Below are positions 1 through 6,263 of a stretch of 9,566 bases of DNA, in pieces (within the stretch, counting starts at the first letter, position 1; every line of letters starts with the position of its first letter). The DNA comes from PHAA01 sp964584415. GTDB taxonomy: Bacteria > Bacillota > Syntrophomonadia > Syntrophomonadales > Syntrophomonadaceae. The translations under genes were made by a program, and so were the position numbers. The notes beneath the pieces are model-generated. The model saw nothing but the letters and a program-made list of their open reading frames with translations. It was not told where the DNA came from and searched no databases. Where the stretch lies: contig CAZOZX010000075.1 of the NCBI GenBank assembly GCA_964584415.1, positions 1 through 9,566 of the forward strand, given 5' to 3'.

Positions 1-102
1 CCCAAGATCCTGCGCTTCTTCTTCGGCCGGCTGGATCCGGTTTCGGATTGGCAGGAAAGACTGGTAGCCAAATACAAAGAGGACTTCGGCGACAGTTTAT
101 AA
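1..102 (+). CDS. 3' end of an unidentified protein (5' part outside window)
   Basis: Frame 1 is open from the first base to a TAA at 100-102 and gives 33 residues. The tail begins PKILRFFFGRLDP and ends in a charged stretch with KYKEDFGDSL. Codon choice and composition look like real coding sequence, and a strong intrinsic terminator follows 25 bases after the stop, as expected at the end of a transcription unit. I do not recognise the family from so short a tail. It shows no transmembrane segment or cysteine motif. I considered that it might be the missing UbiD partner of the ubiX cluster, but the residues do not let me say so. Confidence 0.6.
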   Translation, partial: PKILRFFFGRLDPVSDWQERLVAKYKEDFGDSL

Positions 103-127
103 AAAATTCCATATCTTTGACAATCTA

Positions 128-152
128 GGCCTCTGCAACGCAGGGGCCTTTT
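128..152 (+). terminator. Intrinsic terminator after the partial first gene
   Basis: A 9-bp stem (128-136 with 140-148, GC-rich, one G-T wobble) closes a 3-base AAC loop and is followed directly by TTTT (149-152). It lies 25 bases past the stop codon of the partial gene, so it probably ends that transcript and separates it from the flavoprotein gene. Confidence 0.85.
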
Positions 153-263
153 GACTGCCCAAAAAGGCTTATAGCTGCGTTAATCCGGAGTCCGATTCAA
201 TCAGCCCATTCAAGGATGGTGTCAATAGATATTTTGGGGGCCAGCCAAGACCGGCTAATAGTA

Positions 264-269
264 TATAAT
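264..269 (+). promoter_or_regulatory. Possible -10 box for the flavoprotein gene
   Basis: A perfect TATAAT lies 60 bases before the ATG of the flavoprotein gene and downstream of a terminator, so a promoter is expected in this gap. No convincing -35 hexamer is present 16-18 bases upstream (the sequence there is CCAGCC), so this is a weak call. Confidence 0.3.
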
Positions 270-329
270 TAACTCAGACAAACGGAGACCATTCCAAGCA
301 TAATATTGGTGAGGAGTTGACGGCTTATT

Positions 330-1160
330 ATGAAAAAGATACTGGGTTTGGTAATATCTCACCGAAAATTAGGCAACAGTGAATTACTGGTCAAAGAGAT
401 TATTAAAAATATCCCCGGCGATTGCCAGTATGAGTTGATCAGGGTCACTGACCTCAAGCTGGAAACCTGCAAGGCTTGCTATCACTGCCTGCAGCCGGAT
501 ACGCAATGCAAGGTTCACGATGATTTCAATTTTGTTTTAAATAAAATAAAGAAGTCGGATGGGGTGGTGATCGGGGTGCCGGTCTATATACTGGGGCCCC
601 ACGCTTATCTGAAATTGCTCCAGGACCGGTTGGTGGGTGCCTATAACTACAGCAAGCATACTGCCGGCAAACCATGTATTATAGTCATGCCCTATGGAAC
701 CATAGGCTGGAGCGGATACTCCAAGGCTACGGCGGGAATATTGGCTCATACTTTAAAAATGAAGATTATTGACACCTGGATGATCAACGCCACTCTGCCG
801 GCGGAGTCGCTGCTTACTCCTGATAATCTGGCTTATGCGCGTGATTTGGGGCAAAAGATGTTCAGTGGGGAAGAATACCAGCCTGACGTGCGGGAGTGTC
901 CCCAGTGCGGATCTGATCTGTTTCGCCTGCTGCCGGATCATAAAGTTGAATGCCCGATTTGTAATGGGGTAGGGATTTTAGGAGCTGATAACATCCCGGA
1001 TTTCTCATCTTGTACCCATAACCGCTTTGCCGAACTTGAAATAGAGGAGCATTTCCATGAATACCTGAGGGCAATGCGGGCTCGTTTCAAGGCAGAGAAA
1101 GACATCCTCAAGGAAGCGCAAAAACCATATAAGGATCTGGATTGGTGGATTAAGCCGTAG
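330..1160 (+). CDS. Iron-sulfur flavoprotein (flavodoxin-like FMN reductase) with C-terminal zinc-ribbon-like extension
   Basis: This 276-residue protein starts with the beta-strand and phosphate-loop region of NADPH-dependent FMN reductases (MKKILGLVIS, then a G-N-S-E loop at 15-18). Cysteines C47, C50, C53 and C60 have spacing CX2CX2CX6C, which matches the compact 4Fe-4S motif of archaeal and clostridial iron-sulfur flavoproteins. The segment VVIGVPVYILGPHAYLK (79-95) fits the second flavin-contact strand and loop. Residues 190-211 hold two more CX2C pairs (C190/C193, C208/C211), probably a zinc ribbon or rubredoxin-like knuckle, followed by a charged helix. Family members are usually about 190-220 residues, so the last 70-90 residues are an extension. 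Expected role: cytosolic two-electron to one-electron transfer; the physiological partner is unknown. A GAGGAG site 13 bases upstream supports the ATG at 330. Its 3' end overlaps the convergent lpdD-like gene by 11 bases. Confidence 0.85.
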   Translation: MKKILGLVISHRKLGNSELLVKEIIKNIPGDCQYELIRVTDLKLETCKACYHCLQPDTQCKVHDDFNFVLNKIKKSDGVVIGVPVYILGPHAYLKLLQDRLVGAYNYSKHTAGKPCIIVMPYGTIGWSGYSKATAGILAHTLKMKIIDTWMINATLPAESLLTPDNLAYARDLGQKMFSGEEYQPDVRECPQCGSDLFRLLPDHKVECPICNGVGILGADNIPDFSSCTHNRFAELEIEEHFHEYLRAMRARFKAEKDILKEAQKPYKDLDWWIKP

Positions 1161-1572
1161 GATTATCAGCCAGGCGGGAAATGATGTCCTTAACCAGGGT
1201 ATTGAAGTTATGTATTAATTGTTGAATGTCTTCAGCCGTGGCATCATCGACATGCAGTCCCACATTGACTGAAGCGACACAATTAAACCGGGAAGACAAC
1301 TGCAGAGCAGCACTGCGGGCCAGATCATCTTCCTTGTGACCAGTCACACAGATTACTGAAGCTGATGAGGATATTATGCCGGGATCATCCAGGCTGGGGC
1401 GGGGGACTGCCAGTGCGGCCGCGCCAATATGATAAGCTGTTCCGCCGCCTATAGTGACACTCAGGTCATGACCATCAATCACTACTACCGCTTCTACTGT
1501 ATACCGTCCATCGCCGCTCTTGAAGTACAGCGACTCCAGCTTGGCCACACCATTCTGGCTGCCGGTCTCCAT
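1150..1572 (-). CDS. LpdD-like prenylated-flavin chaperone
   Basis: A 140-residue protein counted from the ATG at 1572-1570. I recognise the pattern of the LpdD-like domain (small subunit D of gallate-type decarboxylases, proposed to help prenylated FMN into or on UbiD-type enzymes): GGGTAYHIGAAALAVPRPSL (42-61), TGHKEDDLAR (77-86) and GLHVDDATAEDI (105-116). No signal peptide or membrane segment is present, so it is cytosolic. The frame is open further upstream to 1623, but I chose this ATG because AAAGGA lies 8-9 bases before it and it follows the ubiX stop after one base, a coupled arrangement. Direct linkage to ubiX supports a role with the prenylated flavin cofactor. The family name is from memory of conserved motifs; the client decarboxylase is not in this window. 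Confidence 0.75.
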   Translation of the reverse strand: METGSQNGVAKLESLYFKSGDGRYTVEAVVVIDGHDLSVTIGGGTAYHIGAAALAVPRPSLDDPGIISSSASVICVTGHKEDDLARSAALQLSSRFNCVASVNVGLHVDDATAEDIQQLIHNFNTLVKDIISRLADNPTA

Positions 1573-1573
1573 G

Positions 1574-2137
1574 CTAATTGTCCTTTCCCGGCCAGGCAGA
1601 GAAAGCCTCATAATCCAAACCAAACTGCATTAAGATCTTACCGACCAGGTGGTTGATCTGATCCTGCACAGTGCGCGGGCCATTATAGAAGGTCAGCATC
1701 GGTGGCATTATCATACAGCCATTATCAGCCGCTTCGACCATGTTTTTGAGATGAACCTTACCCAGCGGTGTTTCCCGCGGGACCAGGATCACCTTACGGC
1801 CTTCCTTTAAACATACATCTGCCGCCCGGGTCATAAGATTATCGGCATAGCCGTGGGCCACCGCGGCCAGCGTTTTCATACTGCACGGTATAATAATCAT
1901 CCCGTCAGTTCGGAAAGACCCACTGGATATGACTGCGGCCAGGTTATTCATATCGTAACAGTAATCGGCCATGTTCATAACCTGGTCGATCTCCAGGTCG
2001 GTCTCATACTTAAATGTAGTTCTGGCGCCGTCGGAAATCAGCAGGTGAGTTTCAACCTGCAGGGCCTTTAACGCTTTTAACAGCTCCATGCCCAGTATTA
2101 CGCCGCTGGCACCCGATATTCCTACGATGAGCTTCAT
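1574..2137 (-). CDS. ubiX: UbiX/Pad1-family flavin prenyltransferase
   Basis: A 187-residue protein counted from the ATG at 2137-2135. UbiX joins a dimethylallyl group from dimethylallyl (mono)phosphate to FMN, giving the prenylated FMN used by UbiD-type decarboxylases. The family signatures are all present: GISGASG (6-12, flavin/phosphate loop), PCSMKTLA (84-91), DNLMTRAADV (99-108), RETPL (121-125), HLKNM (129-133) and a closing GKILMQFGLD helix. Length matches the family (about 185-200). The frame extends seven codons upstream to a GTG at 2158, but MKLIVGISGASG is the usual N-terminus and AAGGCGG sits before the ATG. It lies 112 bases after the merR-like gene and one base before the lpdD-like gene, on the same strand, so the three may be one transcript. 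Confidence 0.95.
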   Translation of the reverse strand: MKLIVGISGASGVILGMELLKALKALQVETHLLISDGARTTFKYETDLEIDQVMNMADYCYDMNNLAAVISSGSFRTDGMIIIPCSMKTLAAVAHGYADNLMTRAADVCLKEGRKVILVPRETPLGKVHLKNMVEAADNGCMIMPPMLTFYNGPRTVQDQINHLVGKILMQFGLDYEAFSAWPGKDN

Positions 2138-2164
2138 TATATAACCGCCTTCATCCACTCTGAC

Positions 2165-2182
2165 CGGGTCGAAAACAACCCG
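2165..2182. other. Short hairpin between merR-like gene and ubiX
   Basis: Arms CGGGT (2165-2169) and ACCCG (2178-2182) pair perfectly around an 8-base loop. Neither side is followed by a T-tract, so it does not look like a terminator. Transcription could continue from the MerR-like gene into ubiX. Its role, if any, is unknown. Confidence 0.35.
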
Positions 2183-2249
2183 AGCTGCTTATTGTGATCC
2201 TTTAAAGCTTAATCCAGATTGACATCTTCTTCAAGTGGAATAGCAGGGC

Positions 2250-2753
2250 CTATTTTCCAGTCAGTTTGGCCAACCAGGATTTACCCCGGTCTTCCTGCTC
2301 ACGGCGCCATAACCGGATCAGTTCATCGACCTGTTCATCCTTCTTGGCATCCCGCTGCTGTATTTTAGTCTCCAGTACCTCAATTCTTTGCTGCAGGTTC
2401 TTATTTTGTGATATCAGCTCATCATTTTGTTCCACTATCCGGTGTAAGGAAGTATTCAATTCGACTAGATCAAAGTTGACGCCACCGGCAGGCTGAATAG
2501 ACTGAACCGCGGTTTCGCTGCTTTCATCCATACTGGCCAGAGCCATGCGGATGGCTGTGCTGTTGAGGCCCTTTTCATTTTTCAGCATCAGGATCAAACG
2601 CAGGGTTTCAATATCCGCTTCGGTGTACATACGGTCGCCGCGCTCATCTCGTTTGATCTTTAATCTCAGGGTATGTTCCAGGTAACGCAGGGTATGCTGT
2701 TCGATGTTCAAGATCTCAGCAACGTCACCGATTTTGTAATAAATTGTGTCCAT
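2250..2753 (-). CDS. MerR-family DNA-binding regulator with coiled coil
   Basis: A 167-residue protein. Residues 5-72 form a MerR-type winged helix-turn-helix (YKIGDVAEILNIEQHTLRYLE, then a wing with RGDRMYTEADIETLRLI). Residues about 98-150 are strongly charged and heptad-like (for example LQQRIEVLETKIQQRDAKKDE) and probably form a dimerising coiled coil. The tail WLAKLTGK is basic and possibly amphipathic. There are no cysteines, so it is not a classic metal or Fe-S sensor; no effector domain is recognisable. It resembles short Firmicutes MerR-like proteins, some of which act in DNA organisation (RacA-like) rather than in ligand sensing. AAAGG lies 8 bases before the ATG, with a second purine-rich GGGGAG further up. 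It is the first gene of a possible merR-ubiX-lpdD run, and its long leader contains a 12-bp repeat array that could be its own operator. Confidence 0.85.
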   Translation of the reverse strand: MDTIYYKIGDVAEILNIEQHTLRYLEHTLRLKIKRDERGDRMYTEADIETLRLILMLKNEKGLNSTAIRMALASMDESSETAVQSIQPAGGVNFDLVELNTSLHRIVEQNDELISQNKNLQQRIEVLETKIQQRDAKKDEQVDELIRLWRREQEDRGKSWLAKLTGK

Positions 2754-2770
2754 CCGGTAACCTTTTCTCC

Positions 2771-2800
2771 CCTCACTTCATAAATTGTTATCAGGTGAGG
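2771..2800 (-). promoter_or_regulatory. Inverted repeat in the leader of the merR-like gene
   Basis: CCTCAC (2771-2776) and GTGAGG (2795-2800) are perfect inverted arms, extendable by a wobble and one pair. Read on the minus strand, the proximal arm GTGAGG runs straight into the purine-rich GGGAG/AAAAGG stretch of the ribosome binding site. It could be a small leader hairpin near the site or a protein-binding dyad. Only the symmetry is directly seen. Confidence 0.35.
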
Positions 2801-2878
2801 CGATTAAGTCCAAAAGGGAACAGACGCGTTCCGGCAACTTCACAACCAGTTGTTAACCCAGGCAAAATACCCTCCAGT

Positions 2879-2914
2879 TTGTTAACCTAGTTGTCAACTT
2901 GATTGTCAAGCTCA
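2879..2914. repeat. Three tandem 12-bp repeats upstream of the merR-like gene
   Basis: Three consecutive 12-base units read TTGTTAACCTAG (2879-2890), TTGTCAACTTGA (2891-2902) and TTGTCAAGCTCA (2903-2914). Related TTGTTAACC and CTGTCAACC copies stand alone at 2850-2858 and 2978-2986. Units two and three sit in local palindromes (AGTTG-T-CAACT at 2889-2899; CTTGA-TTG-TCAAG at 2898-2910). The array is iteron- or operator-like. The regular spacing of just over one helical turn suggests cooperative protein binding, with the adjacent MerR-like protein the obvious candidate. Confidence 0.5.
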
Positions 2915-2935
2915 AACTTTCCCCTTCTTAGGCTC

Positions 2936-2941
2936 ATTATA
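2936..2941 (-). promoter_or_regulatory. Possible -10 box for the merR-like gene
   Basis: The minus strand reads TATAAT here, upstream of the 12-bp repeats. No good -35 hexamer stands 16-18 bases further up; TTGACA occurs on the minus strand at 2984-2979 but is too distant. If used, transcription would start near 2929 and the repeats would lie just downstream of the start, a usual place for a repressor operator. Confidence 0.3.
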
Positions 2942-3014
2942 TAGTGCGGTTAGTTAGTAAGTTGTTTAGTAAATGAACTGTCAACCTCATCACCTTTAAC
3001 CATATATATGAGCA

Positions 3015-3048
3015 CAGCCGCCCTTTCATGATGGACGGCTGATTTTTT
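3015..3048. terminator. Hairpin at the 3' end of the aarF-like gene, possible terminator
   Basis: Arms 3015-3023 and 3033-3041 pair around a 9-base loop. On the minus strand the stem is complete (9 pairs with one G-U), which fits a terminator right after the aarF-like stop codon at 3049-3047, but the bases after it (TGCTCATATA) are not U-rich. On the plus strand the stem has one C-A mismatch but is followed by TTTTTT (3043-3048). It may work in both directions, or end a plus-strand transcript from the intergenic region. Confidence 0.5.
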
Positions 3049-4738
3049 ATGCCTTGTATTCCCGGCCTTGGCGGCGAAAAGCGTGAGGGGGTGGGGCTTT
3101 AAACTTGCGGCGGGGCTTGGTGCGTCCCAGGCGCGCTAACAGCAAGGGCAGCAGCAGAGAGGCGCCCAGTGCCCAGCGGGCCAGGGTATAGGCCTGGTTT
3201 ATCTGCAGATAGGCGGCGGTTAACATAGCCAAACCAAAAACAACAGCGGCCGCTACCAAGTAAATAGCCCGGGTATTGGCAGTAATGACATCTTCCAGGC
3301 TGCTCTGGGAAATCTTTATGGTCAGGTCGCCTTTATCCATGCGGTGCAGGACTTTTTCAGCCAGCGTTGGTATTTCGATCAGCGATGCACCGAACCGGGT
3401 GGATTTTTCTTTGATGGCCTCCCAAACCCCGGCTTCTTTGCGGGCAAAGCTAGTCAGATAGGGCTTGGCCTCATCCAGGAAGTTGAAGTTGGGATCCAGC
3501 CCCACACATATGCCGTAAAGGGTACCCAGCGCCCGTCCCATAAAGGTAAATTGAGCCGGGATTTGGAAAGGCTGCTCATAAAGCAGGGACTCCAGGTCGG
3601 TAAGGAAACCGCTGAAATCCGCGTTGGCAAAGTCAATGCCGGTACCCAGGGTTTCCTCCAGCAGCATACCCACGGCCCGGGCTACTAATTCGGTATCGGC
3701 ATCGTAGCGCAGGAAACCGATCTTTTTGAAAAAGCCCACTACCTGGATGTTATCACGTTTAACCAGGGCCAGGACCAGGTCTACCAATATCTCTTTCAAC
3801 TCAGGCGGAATGGACCCGACCATACCGAAATCGAGCATCACCAGTTTGCCTTGCTGGTTTACAAACAGGTTGCCGGGGTGGGGATCAGCGTGGAAAAATC
3901 CATCCGCCAAAATTTGATTTATATATGATTTCAGCAGGGTGCGGGCAATATTGCCGCGATCCACCCCCAGGCGGGCCAGTTCCTCGTAATTGGTAATCTT
4001 GACTCCTTCCATGAATTCCATGGTCAGGACCCGGTGGGTGGTATAGTTCCAATATATCTTGGGGAAAAGTATATTCTCGTCTTTGGTATTGCCGGCAATG
4101 GTTTCGGCGTTATGCCCCTCTTTGATATAGTCAAGCTCGTCTAACAGGGTAGTGGCGAATTCATCGTAAATGGCATCAAGATCGATCCGGCGTTCCCAAT
4201 CGGTCAGTCTCTTTATAACCTTGACCACCAGGGCGATAGCTTTGAGATCGATGCGAACCAGTTCGTCAATTCCGGGGCGTTGAATCTTGATGGCTACCTC
4301 TTCACCGCTGGTCAGCCATCCCCGGTGGACCTGTCCCAGTGATGCCGAGGCCAGCGGCATTTCCTCGACTCGGGCGTATATTTCTTCCAATGAGCGGGAG
4401 AAATCTTCTTCGGCAACCTGGCGTACATCCGCAAAAGGTACCGCCTGCACCTCGTCCTGCAAACCGGCCAGCTCATTAATAGTAGGCTGGGGAAAAACAT
4501 CCACCCGGGTGCTGAAGAACTGTCCCAGTTTGATCAAAAGCCCGCCCAGATCAACCGCGGTGTGGCGAAAACGCCGGGCCTCGGAAACGAACAGCTTCTG
4601 GCGATGAGCCTCCGGCCAGGATCGGGCATGCCAGATCTTTTTATATTTAATTGAATAAAACGACCAGAATATCTGCAGAAATAGGTTAACAACCGTGTAA
4701 AACCGTTTTATTCTGATCCGGGTGGTTTGATTGAGCAT
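3047..4738 (-). CDS. UbiB/AarF/ABC1 (ADCK) family atypical kinase-like ATPase
   Basis: A 563-residue protein with the full set of family marks: KLGQ (70-73, the family-specific KxGQ motif), PLASASLGQVH (128-138, the Ala-rich loop that replaces the glycine-rich loop), VAIKIQRPG (148-156, with K151 as the nucleotide-binding lysine), EFMEG (241-245), FFHADPHPGN (281-290, catalytic loop) and MLDFG (301-305, metal-binding). Two membrane helices near the C-terminus (about 490-511 and 518-537) and a basic tail would anchor it to the inner membrane. Family members act in ubiquinone synthesis or lipid homeostasis as ATPases or kinases. Clostridia lack ubiquinone, so the substrate here is unknown, perhaps another isoprenoid or membrane lipid. 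AGGGG lies 9 bases before the ATG. It is divergent from the M50 protease gene, with a 141-base shared promoter region. Confidence 0.93.
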   Translation of the reverse strand: MLNQTTRIRIKRFYTVVNLFLQIFWSFYSIKYKKIWHARSWPEAHRQKLFVSEARRFRHTAVDLGGLLIKLGQFFSTRVDVFPQPTINELAGLQDEVQAVPFADVRQVAEEDFSRSLEEIYARVEEMPLASASLGQVHRGWLTSGEEVAIKIQRPGIDELVRIDLKAIALVVKVIKRLTDWERRIDLDAIYDEFATTLLDELDYIKEGHNAETIAGNTKDENILFPKIYWNYTTHRVLTMEFMEGVKITNYEELARLGVDRGNIARTLLKSYINQILADGFFHADPHPGNLFVNQQGKLVMLDFGMVGSIPPELKEILVDLVLALVKRDNIQVVGFFKKIGFLRYDADTELVARAVGMLLEETLGTGIDFANADFSGFLTDLESLLYEQPFQIPAQFTFMGRALGTLYGICVGLDPNFNFLDEAKPYLTSFARKEAGVWEAIKEKSTRFGASLIEIPTLAEKVLHRMDKGDLTIKISQSSLEDVITANTRAIYLVAAAVVFGLAMLTAAYLQINQAYTLARWALGASLLLPLLLARLGRTKPRRKFKAPPPHAFRRQGREYKA

Positions 4739-4771
4739 TTTAATTACCCCTGATTCTCTGCTGTTGGGCTA

Positions 4772-4801
4772 ATTATAACAGAGATCAAGAAAGACTAGAA
4801 A
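4772..4801 (-). promoter_or_regulatory. Likely promoter of the aarF-like gene
   Basis: The minus strand has a perfect TATAAT at 4777-4772 and TTCTAG 17 bases upstream (or TTTCTA at 18), a weak -35. Transcription would start near 4765 and leave a leader of about 27 bases before the ATG at 4738. Confidence 0.5.
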
Positions 4802-4879
4802 CGATGGGACCAGGGATTTGAAGACGGCGATATATTTGCTGAAACATGTTAAAATTAGGGAAGCAAGGAGGGATGATGG

Positions 4880-6010
4880 ATGAAGACTTCTTTCACGATA
4901 GGAAGAGTCAAGGGTATAGCCATCGAGCTAAATATCAGCTGGTTTATTATATTTGCGCTCACTACATATATGCTGGCTACCGCTTACTTTCCCCAGAATT
5001 ATCCGGACTGGGCGCCAACTCTATGGTGGCTGCTGGGGGCATTGATTTCGGTGCTGCTGTTTGTCTCGGTATTGCTGCATGAGTTATCTCATTCTCTGGT
5101 TTCTATCAATATGGGTCTGCCGGTTAAGAAAATCACCTTGTTTATTTTCGGGGGGGTAGCCCAGATCGAAAGTGAACCCGATGAACCGATGAAGGAATTA
5201 AAGATAGCCCTGGCCGGACCGGGAATGAGCATTTTTCTATCGGTGCTATTCCTGCTGACCGCCAATATACTGCAATGGCTTAAGACTCCGGATTTCGGGG
5301 TAGTTTTATTCAGTTTCCTGGCCTATATGAACCTGATGCTGGCTATTTTTAACCTGGTGCCCGCTTATCCCCTGGATGGAGGGAGGGTGTTACGGGCAAT
5401 CTTATGGCATTGGAGGGGTAACCTGCAGAATGCCACCCGGATAGCTTCATCACTGGGGGCTGCCTTTGGCTATACTCTGATTTTTGGCGGAGTCTACTGG
5501 GTTCTGTCCGGTAATCTGATCAACGGGATCTGGATTGCTTTTATAGGATGGTTCATAGCCCAGGCGTCGCAGCTTAGTTATCAACAGACCCTCCTGGAAG
5601 ACATTTTTACCCGGATTCCGGTGCGGGAATTCATGACCACCCAGGTGGTAGTGGTTGATTATTATATATCGGTTCGGGAATTGGTAGATAACTACTTTTA
5701 CCGCTACAAGTTCATGTGCTTCCCGGTGGGGGACGAAAACTCCATTTTAGGTCTCGTCAATTTGGATCGAGTGAAGAGTCTTCCCCGGGAGTCCTGGGAG
5801 CAGACCACGGTAGGCAGAATTGCGATACCCTTACAGCCTGATCATGTGGTAAATCTCGATGATACCGTCTCTCAGGCGATGGCCAAGCTGTTCAGAAATG
5901 GAGTAGGCCGGGTGCTGGTTATGGACCAACAGCAGCTGGTGGGTATTGTTTCCCGGACCGACGTCCTAAATTATATGAGAATTCGCACTCAATTAAACAA
6001 GAATGACTAA
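4880..6010 (+). CDS. Site-2-type membrane zinc metalloprotease (M50) with two CBS domains
   Basis: A 376-residue integral membrane protein. HELSH (67-71) in the third membrane segment carries the zinc-binding HExxH residues, and NLVPAYPLDGGRVLRA (158-173) supplies the third ligand, D166. About six hydrophobic segments lie in 17-230. Residues 248-300 and 308-366 look like a CBS pair (VREFMTTQVVVVD; VGRIAI..., then VGIVSRTDVL). This matches the Rce1-unlike, SpoIVFB-type group of M50 proteases with C-terminal CBS domains, in which nucleotide or ligand binding by CBS is thought to gate intramembrane cleavage. The substrate is unknown: no anti-sigma factor or pro-sigma gene is nearby. AAGGAGGG lies 7 bases before the ATG at 4880, a strong site that fixes the start. 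It is transcribed divergently from the aarF-like gene. Confidence 0.93.
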   Translation: MKTSFTIGRVKGIAIELNISWFIIFALTTYMLATAYFPQNYPDWAPTLWWLLGALISVLLFVSVLLHELSHSLVSINMGLPVKKITLFIFGGVAQIESEPDEPMKELKIALAGPGMSIFLSVLFLLTANILQWLKTPDFGVVLFSFLAYMNLMLAIFNLVPAYPLDGGRVLRAILWHWRGNLQNATRIASSLGAAFGYTLIFGGVYWVLSGNLINGIWIAFIGWFIAQASQLSYQQTLLEDIFTRIPVREFMTTQVVVVDYYISVRELVDNYFYRYKFMCFPVGDENSILGLVNLDRVKSLPRESWEQTTVGRIAIPLQPDHVVNLDDTVSQAMAKLFRNGVGRVLVMDQQQLVGIVSRTDVLNYMRIRTQLNKND

Positions 6011-6263
6011 CGGTCCCTCTAAGCGTCAATTAAGGGTGATAGCAGCATTGATTCGGTATTCCCGTTCAATCGATTTACTCTATAATCCTTTATTACAAGG
6101 CTTCGCGACTGCCTTGGCATAAGCAGCACTCTTTGTCCGGGAAGGAACGTTGCAGCCCTTAACCGAACCGCCATATGATCATCAGTGCTACCTGCGGAGT
6201 GCAGTGCCTTGGCTGCCTTTACATGGACTTTTTTGACAACCTTAAAGGTTTAACTTCAGTGTC
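6011..6263. other. Convergent intergenic region without a recognised gene
   Basis: This 253-base gap lies between two genes that point toward each other. It holds two dyads: CAAGGC (6096-6101) with GCCTTG (6111-6116), and the near-perfect palindrome AACCTTAAAGGTT (6238-6250). A TTTTTT run (6229-6234) has only a weak 4-bp stem before it. I see no convincing terminator for either gene, no tRNA, and no open frame of useful length. Confidence 0.5.

Noticed and set aside
1573..1623. Longer start of the lpdD-like gene at 1623
   Set aside because: It would overlap ubiX by 50 bases, has no convincing ribosome binding site, and the extra 17 residues lie outside the conserved domain.
2889..2910. Minus-strand TTGACA copies within the repeat array as -35 boxes of merR
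   Set aside because: No -10 hexamer lies 16-18 bases downstream of any copy (the nearest, TATTTT, is 22 away), so the repeats are better read as a binding array.
4846..5082. A 78-codon plus-strand frame overlapping the start of the M50 protease
   Set aside because: It lies in another frame over the clearly conserved protease N-terminus and its start has no ribosome binding site of its own.
6124..6165. GTCCGGGAAGGAA...GCAGC stretch resembling the SRP RNA apical loop
   Set aside because: The conserved GTCAGG side and the exact GGAA/AGCAG internal loop are missing and no long helix flanks it; probably chance similarity.
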